Of a stretch of DNA of 64,000 nucleotides, positions 58,201 through 64,000 are shown piece after piece. Source of the stretch: Manduca sexta (lineage: Eukaryota > Arthropoda > Insecta > Lepidoptera > Sphingidae); contig NC_051119.1 in the NCBI RefSeq assembly GCF_014839805.1, positions 237,526 to 301,525 of the forward strand, in the 5' to 3' direction. The notes beneath the pieces were generated by a model that was not told the DNA's origin, made no database searches, and saw nothing but the letters and a program-made list of their open reading frames with translations. Position numbers and translations under genes: made by a program. Position 1 is the stretch's first letter. The number at the start of each line of letters is the position of its first letter.

Positions 58201-61200
58201 TTACATATTCTGGTTATTGAAGGCAAGGATCCTCTGGACGGCGCTCACGAAGTTACTGGCGAAGACGTCAGGCACCTCGAAGGCGAGGAAATGTCCGTAA
58301 TCGTTGAGCACGTCCACGGCAAGCAAGTTGGAGAACTTGGTTTTCAACATACTAGGAGGCATGTAGAAGATCTCGTCTGATGCTTGGACTACTACAGTAG
58401 GTACTGTTGTTGTTACACTGCGAACAATATCAGAATCATATTGTATATAAGTATTAATAAAGAATATTACACAATGGCAACGGAGGGAAAAGAAATCAAC
58501 CATATTATACGTCAAAATAAAGTTTCCGTTGAGGTGTATTCGTTTCACTTTGCCATTTCACAATTCCATTATATTCCATAAGGTAGCTTGCGAATAATGT
58601 AAATCTATAGCGTTTCAGTAGATATCTGTTGCGTGCCGTACTTCATTAAATAAGAGTTCTTCAAGTAGGCAAAGCATAATAGTACCAATCATCAAGAGAT
58701 ACAGCCACTGATGATATTGTAAGGACTTTATTTAACGCTAGTTTTTTTTTACAGGTGCAGCAAAGTGACGCAACTACAGTTGATGGCGAGCGAAGTAGGG
58801 TCCAGAATGAATGTCGACTGATGACAGATGTCTCTCGCCAGTTTACACAACTACCTCGGCATATTTAATCGGATATATACAGGCTGATCTCGGAACGTGA
58901 TACACTTTCATTAGACCCCATACGGGTTTCCCTCCTCGTGTACAGTCGCTATCAGGACGAATATTCTATTAGCGAAACCAGGTAGTCACTTTGCTATAAT
59001 AAAAATAAATCTATCCTTATAACTCACTTGAGATAACCTAAATGATAGTTCCTGAGATTAAAAGTATTGGAGTAGATCCTGAAAGAGGTGGGCCCTTTGT
59101 TGGGCATCCAGTAGAACATGAGGTTATCGAGAAGTTGCTCTGGCCTGTAGCGATGCAGGCCGCCTTCAGGGTCGTCGTAGTTGGCCTTGCGGGTGCAAAT
59201 GGATACTTGCTGGAAAAGCCACGCCATTAGAGCGGTGGGCGAGTCGCTTACCGAGATACCTGAACAACGAAAATATTGCTGGTAAGAAGGTAGATGGGTA
59301 GACACAGAAAATGGGCAGATGTGATAAAGGTCGAAGGAACATGATGGATACAAACCACTTTTGGCAAGTCCACCTGGAACTTGGATAATAAACCTCAATG
59401 AACTTCTTGTGGTTGATGATGATGACAAAGAAGTTAAATGTTTTCATTGGTGGTGCTCCTGCTGGGTTTTGGTTGAGAATACAATGCACATGGTGAAAAT
59501 ATTGGCTAGTCCCGCCTTGGCCTGTGTAACACTTCGTGAAGTGTTAAGAGATGGAAAACTGTTAAGTTAGGCTTAATATTAAAAATCTTCAAGGCAACGT
59601 TTGTCGATAATATTTGCATTTTCACATGTACACTTTGAGGCTTAGTTTAGCCACTACTGAGTCAAAATAAAGAGTCTTACCAAGAGTATCAGGCTTCGTT
59701 GCGTGAACGTGGAAATACCCAGAATCTCTAGTGAGTTGTTCGAAGGTATTTTTGAGGGGATACAGGCGGTTAACAACGTCACATGACATTATCGACGAGG
59801 GATTTAAAGATGCTATCGACATCATGCTGAATGCGGCGTCGGTCAAGGCCACACCCATGTTGTTATGGTAACCGATGATTTCCTACAACAAAAATAGCAG
59901 TGAAGGCTCTTGGTAGTAATATTTTGCACGTGGACTTTAAGCAGTTCATAACACGAGAAACGGGTTTTTAGATATTATTTATATCGAAGCAAAAAGGGGA
60001 TTAGATAACACCTAAATATTCTTTATTTATTTTGGAAACATGACAAATCATGTAGTCAAACCGACCAGAATGAGAGCGTCAAGGAAAGGACTAATAAAAA
60101 TGTCATTGGCGTCTTACATCTGGGAAGAAGGTGGCCATGTTGGCTGTGATGAGTGATCCCCAATCTCCTCCCTGCATAAAGTACTTCTCGTGTCCCAATC
60201 TGTTCATAAGGTTCTTGTATATAAATGCCATTTCAGCAGCACCCAGGCCCTCTTTGTTGGAGTACTGTTAAGAAAAATCCATCAGTGAATGCAGAATATA
60301 TTATAAAATTATAGTACTGACCTTGTGTTATATGTTGTTCCACTGCTGGGCACGGATCTCCTTTACTACTAAGAGGGCTTACCACCACGCTGGCCTATTA
60401 ATGCAGTTTCTTTTTTATAGACGGGCACAACAATATGATGTCACTACTACCTAATGTGAAATGGAATGATTTCCACAGAGAGTATTCAGTGACGAGAGAT
60501 GATTTAATTACTCGCCAATCAAGACAATTATGCTAGCCACTTTGAAACCATATACGCAGACTGATCCTAGGACGTGAAACCCTTAACAGTCCATGGTAGT
60601 GGGTTTTTCACCTTGGGGGCGACGGTCGGTATCCAAGCGGATACATATATTCTAGAATGGTGGTTATTACTTACTATGAGGCCTAGATACTTTTCTGCCA
60701 AAATAAATGCAATACAAGTATATGCTTACGTCTGAATAACCAAATCCAGGGAGACTGGGGATGATCAGTTCAAGGACGAAGTTTTTGTTTTCAGTAGCCT
60801 TCTGAATTTCCTTGATGGCGTCATAAAACTCACGGACTGACCCTGGGAATCCGTGCAGCATCAGCACCGGGATGTTGATTTTGCCTTCCGGTACCTAGAT
60901 ACAAATAGCTACAATCCTCGAATTGAAATGGGACTTATCTAAACTACTGGTAATAAATATTTGTCTATAATTGGAATACATTAGCGAATAAATTTATTAG
61001 GTGGAGTGGATTAAATAGTATATATTATAATTGTGTTAAGCAAATGTGCCACGAAGGCTATCAATAAATATATAATATGTTTTTAAAGAAACTTCTCACA
61101 CTACACTCCAAGCCTTTTACTTAGTTCTATCAATCATAAGATAAGACTTATTATACCTGTGTGAATAAATAAAATATCTTATAAGTTAAACATATATTTT

Positions 61201-61999
61201 CAGTCTAAATATAACTAATTTGAAGTGATTACTTATATCTGAGAATTTTAAAAAGCAATTAAACTACCGTCACTTACTAGTAGTACCTTTCCGCAATGTT
61301 TTATCTCGTTTTAATTCAAAAAGAACACGAAATAGTAATCGTCAATTACTCCAACTTCCCAGAAGTCACTTACCTCAGGTTTGATCCAGATGAAGTGTAT
61401 ACCCAGACCCTGGATGTCGGTCTTAAATTGAGGATACTGGTTTAGGTACTGTTCCCGGGCAGTGAAGTTATAGTCGTTCGCCCAGTAGTCCAGCCAGAAG
61501 CCGAAGGTGTGAGTGTTCACTCCATAACGGTATGCAGAATCGTCTAGGGAAGGTACGAATTCGCGCCTGTTCTTCAATCTGTAGACCAGATCATCTATAT
61601 CCTGGGAAAATTACAAAGTTAAACGTAAACTGCAGAGAATCTATTACTTCAAACGACTTAAATACGAGAGTGCAAACTTTCACTGATGTTTTTTATTACT
61701 TGATTAGTCAGAGATCACTCATGAAGCCCAGACAGTGGCCTTTTATACTAGTGGCGAACCCACCTTTGGCAATTGGGCCGCCATTCCCATAATTTTTAAT
61801 GCAAGTTGACTAATCATCGCCAAACTGAAACATCTACCTTCTTATCCCATTCGATCCTAAAGGGTCTGATGGTGGTGTCTTCCTCCTTGCCCTCGGGTCC
61901 CCACCACGTGTCGTAGTAGAGATCAGGCTGCGACCTATAGTCGTACCCGGCCGCCGCCGCCGCCACCACCAAGCCCAGTACCAGCCACGAATGCATCAT
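58201..61999 (-). CDS. JHEH: JHEH-E: JHEH-like epoxide hydrolase, complete
   Basis: Seven minus-strand exons: 61999-61838, 61601-61374, 60894-60730, 60264-60118, 59882-59681, 59259-59028 and 58417-58201, all with AG/GT borders and phases equal to D, giving 450 residues. Leader MMHSWLVLGLVVAAAAAG, then WWGPEGKEEDT, EH N-terminal domain (YRYGVNTHT), HGFPGS (144-149), nucleophile D219 in GGDWGS, lid Tyr Y364 (RIYSNT), acid E394 (QASDE) and His421 (NDYGHFLAFE). No stop or frameshift. It should be an active epoxide hydrolase; whether juvenile hormone is the substrate is unproven, as HGFP replaces the HGWP of JHEH-B. The conserved GLDIHF is GLGIHF. The second Met is chosen because the TATA box at 62033-62041 puts the first ATG (62021-62023) upstream of a normal start site. 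Confidence 0.93.
58755..58985 (-). repeat. Dispersed repeat family 4 in JHEH-E intron 6
   Basis: Reverse copy with GAATGTCGACTGATGACAG and GGCTGATCTCGGAACGTGAT. A further reverse copy is at about 60460-60660 in intron 3. Confidence 0.55.
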
Positions 62000-62023
62000 G
62001 ATAGAGTTTGCGACTCCTCGCAC

Positions 62024-62112
62024 GCATCAGCGCCTTTTATATCCATAGCAAATTAATTTCTTCCGGTATGCACAGGTGTTCATTTTTTTTAGAGTAATGT
62101 AAAAGTCAACAC
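62024..62112 (-). promoter_or_regulatory. TATA promoter of JHEH-E
   Basis: TATAAAAGG on the minus strand at 62041-62033, preceded by GAACACCTGTGCATACCGGA and GTTGACTTTTACATTACTCT as in JHEH-D. The bases between TATA and the MMHSW codons (GATGCGTGCGAGGAGTCGC) differ from D at very few sites. Confidence 0.7.
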
Positions 62113-62933
62113 AAAATGGATGATATTGTTGAACGTCTTAAAGTATTTTATCTAAATTGCGAAGAAATAATCTGTATTAAACTATCAAAAACCACTGAAA
62201 CCAAAAATATGTTTTACATTATTCGGATATATTGCACATTTTATACGAGCAACGTAACATACTTTGTTATTTGTGTTAATAGATTTGTAGATATACACAT
62301 TAAATACATTTTATAGTCGATTAATATAAATTGAATACTTAACTTACTTTTGTACATTTGTTCGCGAATTTACTTACTGTAGACAATATTTTAAAAGCTC
62401 CGACTCTAAAATATATTTAATGTGATCAATAAAACACGAAAAATAAAAGAAGGTACATGAATCGTCGCCGAGTGACCGCCGTCTCTCGCTCTGCGGATTA
62501 CAGACATCTGGAAAATACCAACGGTACCTCCTGCCTGTCGTAAGAGACGTCTGATCCATATTACATTTCGTAAAATTAAGGGCCTTGTGACCCCCACGAT
62601 GGACGACAACATTGCTGATGGACTTGGTCTACCATTTACGGCAAATGCGTCTTTCTGAGCCTCTCACAGTGGCAGAACAGCGATTCTAGGCTGAAGAACG
62701 GTCAACAATAATGGAGTAGGGTCCTTAACCTGATTCCTACCGGCTTCCCTTTCATAATTTATGTTAAATATGATTATCATCGAACGAGTTGCGAACCGCA
62801 TTTAAGCATATTGTAAATACAAATACGTTGTGTTCCCTTTTGGAAAATTTAACTCTATGCCATTGGTCGATAGCTAGCCATTTTTTGTTTGAGGAGCCAC
62901 GCAGCTGTCTCTAATGGGCTAAAGAAGGCCATG
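62113..62933. other. Upstream region of JHEH-E, no gene
   Basis: AT-rich to 62450. A diverged copy of the repeat at 19225-19440 lies at about 62685-62865. No coding signal recognised. Confidence 0.45.
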
Positions 62934-63051
62934 GTGTATGTACCTACGTATTGTAGTTATGTGGCTGCGCCCCGCTCCTACTGTCATGCATTAAACAGTT
63001 TGTCATTAGCAAGCAATCGTTTCACTTGTCTCTCCGTTCGGCTACGCAACA
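62934..63051 (+). mobile_element. Probable 5' LTR (3' part) of a Gypsy-type element
   Basis: The sequence ending CTACGCAACA at 63051 directly precedes a primer binding site, as an LTR should. ATTAAA near 62992 may be its poly(A) signal. The left border is uncertain; TGTATGTACCTACG near 62936 is one possible TG start. The right LTR is outside the window. Confidence 0.45.
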
Positions 63052-63052
63052 T

Positions 63053-63062
63053 TGGCGACGAG
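63053..63062 (+). other. Primer binding site for tRNA-Ser
   Basis: TGGCGACGAG is complementary to the 3' end CTCGTCG-CCA of insect tRNA-Ser and sits 1 nt after the presumed LTR. Confidence 0.6.
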
Positions 63063-63092
63063 TACCCACATAATAAAAAAAAAAATAGTAAA

Positions 63093-64000
63093 ATGACCTT
63101 TTGCGGAATTTTGCCTAATTTCGACCATTGTATTCAAGATTGGAAGCCGTGTAAAAACCGAATCATACAATGGTTCATAGCGAACAATATTACGGATATA
63201 TCGGACCCTACAGGGACGAAGAGGCGTGCAGTGCTACTGACAACACTCACGGACGGGACCTACAAGCTCGCTGCGGATCTCGCCTTGCCTAAAGAATTGC
63301 AGGAATTGCCCTATGAAGACATCATATCACTATTAGATGCCCATTTCACGCCTAAACGAAATGGGTTTGGTGAGCGGCATAAATTCCATACAGCGACCCA
63401 GCAACCAGGTGAAAGTCACCAGCAATGGGCGGCAAGGCTTCGGGGACTATCGGCGGACTGTGGATTCAGTAACATAGAAGAGGCGTTACGAGATCGTTTC
63501 GTCATTGGGTTGCTAATAGGTCCCGAGAGGGATAAGCTGTTCGCTCAGTCAACGGAGTCGTTAACCCTGGCGAAAGCAGTGGAAATTGCAGACAGTGTTC
63601 GGTGCGCTCGGGCCGGCGCGACCGCCTCGGCGACTACCGGTCAGCAAGTCGATCAGCTGTTCAAGATTACGCAAGGTCGTAATCGCGAAGATTGTAGCGG
63701 TTCCATCACGGAAAATTGTGCAGTGTGTGGTCGTACAAATCACAAAAGTGCTCAGTGTCGTTTTGCTAAATTTAAATGCAATAAGTGCAACAAAAAAGGG
63801 CATTTACGTAAAATGTGCAAAAATGTGAATCACATGGGGGTAGTTGATGTGGATGCAGGCGACGATGGTAAGTGTTATAATATTCGGACATTGCGCGGCG
63901 AGCCCATGACGGTATGCGTGTTTGTAGGCAATATAGGTATTCAATTTGAAATTGACAGCGGATCCGCGGTAACCGTCATTAATGAAAACACTTATAAAAG
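63093..64000 (+). CDS. Gypsy-type gag with start of protease, open to window end
   Basis: From ATG at 63093 the frame is open for 302 codons to the window edge with no stop. The N-terminal half is gag-like, with helical retrotransposon gag features (FTPKRNGFGERHKFH, WAARLRGLSADCGF, LRDRFVIGLLIGPERDKL). Two CCHC zinc knuckles of spacing C-X2-C-X4-H-X4-C follow at residues 209-222 and 229-242. An aspartic protease active site (DSGSAVT, D288) begins near the end in the same frame. The layout fits Ty3/Gypsy elements of the K02A2.6-like type common in insects, with RT, RNase H and integrase expected beyond the window. Lack of any break suggests a young copy. Bel-Pao is less likely given the gag pattern. 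Confidence 0.8.
   Translation, partial: MTFCGILPNFDHCIQDWKPCKNRIIQWFIANNITDISDPTGTKRRAVLLTTLTDGTYKLAADLALPKELQELPYEDIISLLDAHFTPKRNGFGERHKFHTATQQPGESHQQWAARLRGLSADCGFSNIEEALRDRFVIGLLIGPERDKLFAQSTESLTLAKAVEIADSVRCARAGATASATTGQQVDQLFKITQGRNREDCSGSITENCAVCGRTNHKSAQCRFAKFKCNKCNKKGHLRKMCKNVNHMGVVDVDAGDDGKCYNIRTLRGEPMTVCVFVGNIGIQFEIDSGSAVTVINENTYK

Overview
The window is insect nuclear DNA, most likely from a moth or butterfly. It is AT-rich, has GT-AG introns, and is full of short Helitron-like elements (TC...CTAGT ends), tRNA-derived SINEs of the kind common in Lepidoptera, LINE fragments and the start of a Gypsy-type LTR element. Two runs of exactly 500 N (6942-7441 and 32442-32941) are scaffold gaps of unknown true size. 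No bacterial features, operons or CRISPR arrays are present.

The only recognisable host protein family is juvenile hormone epoxide hydrolase (JHEH), the microsomal alpha/beta-hydrolase that opens the epoxide of juvenile hormone. I reconstructed its exons by eye from splice sites, reading phase and the family motifs HG(W/F)PGS, GGDWG and GHFLA. In order: JHEH-A (+, 3' exons only, beginning just after gap 1); JHEH-B (+, complete, 7 coding exons, 462 aa, with a probable non-coding first exon near 13841); an intact orphan last exon (+, 23568-23787); JHEH-C (+, exons 1-2 only, ending at gap 2); JHEH-C' (-, exons 4-7 only, with an in-frame stop and a 12-nt deletion); JHEH-D (+, 7 exons, one 1-nt frameshift in exon 6); and JHEH-E (-, complete, 7 exons, about 450 aa). 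D and E are tail-to-tail and share a nearly identical TATA promoter and N-terminal leader. B and C instead have a classic membrane anchor and a splice acceptor at or just before the start codon. A tRNA-Arg(TCG) gene lies antisense in the last intron of JHEH-A.

Between the genes are mobile elements, several of them nested. A 1.7-kb element with 350-bp inverted termini and a decayed Cys-rich ORF (27431-29106) sits inside a Helitron-like repeat. A Helitron sits inside a degenerate R4/Dong-type LINE (42130-45025). A 2.66-kb perfect-looking palindrome of fused Helitrons (54199-56856) lies between D and E. A Gypsy-type element with a tRNA-Ser primer site and an open gag-protease frame runs off the right edge.

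Biologically this is a birth-and-death gene cluster. One copy looks fully functional in the classic mould (B) and one in a divergent mould (E). One is nearly intact (D), and several are truncated, split or pseudogenised, in a setting where inverted repeats and unresolved gaps make both real rearrangement and misassembly plausible.
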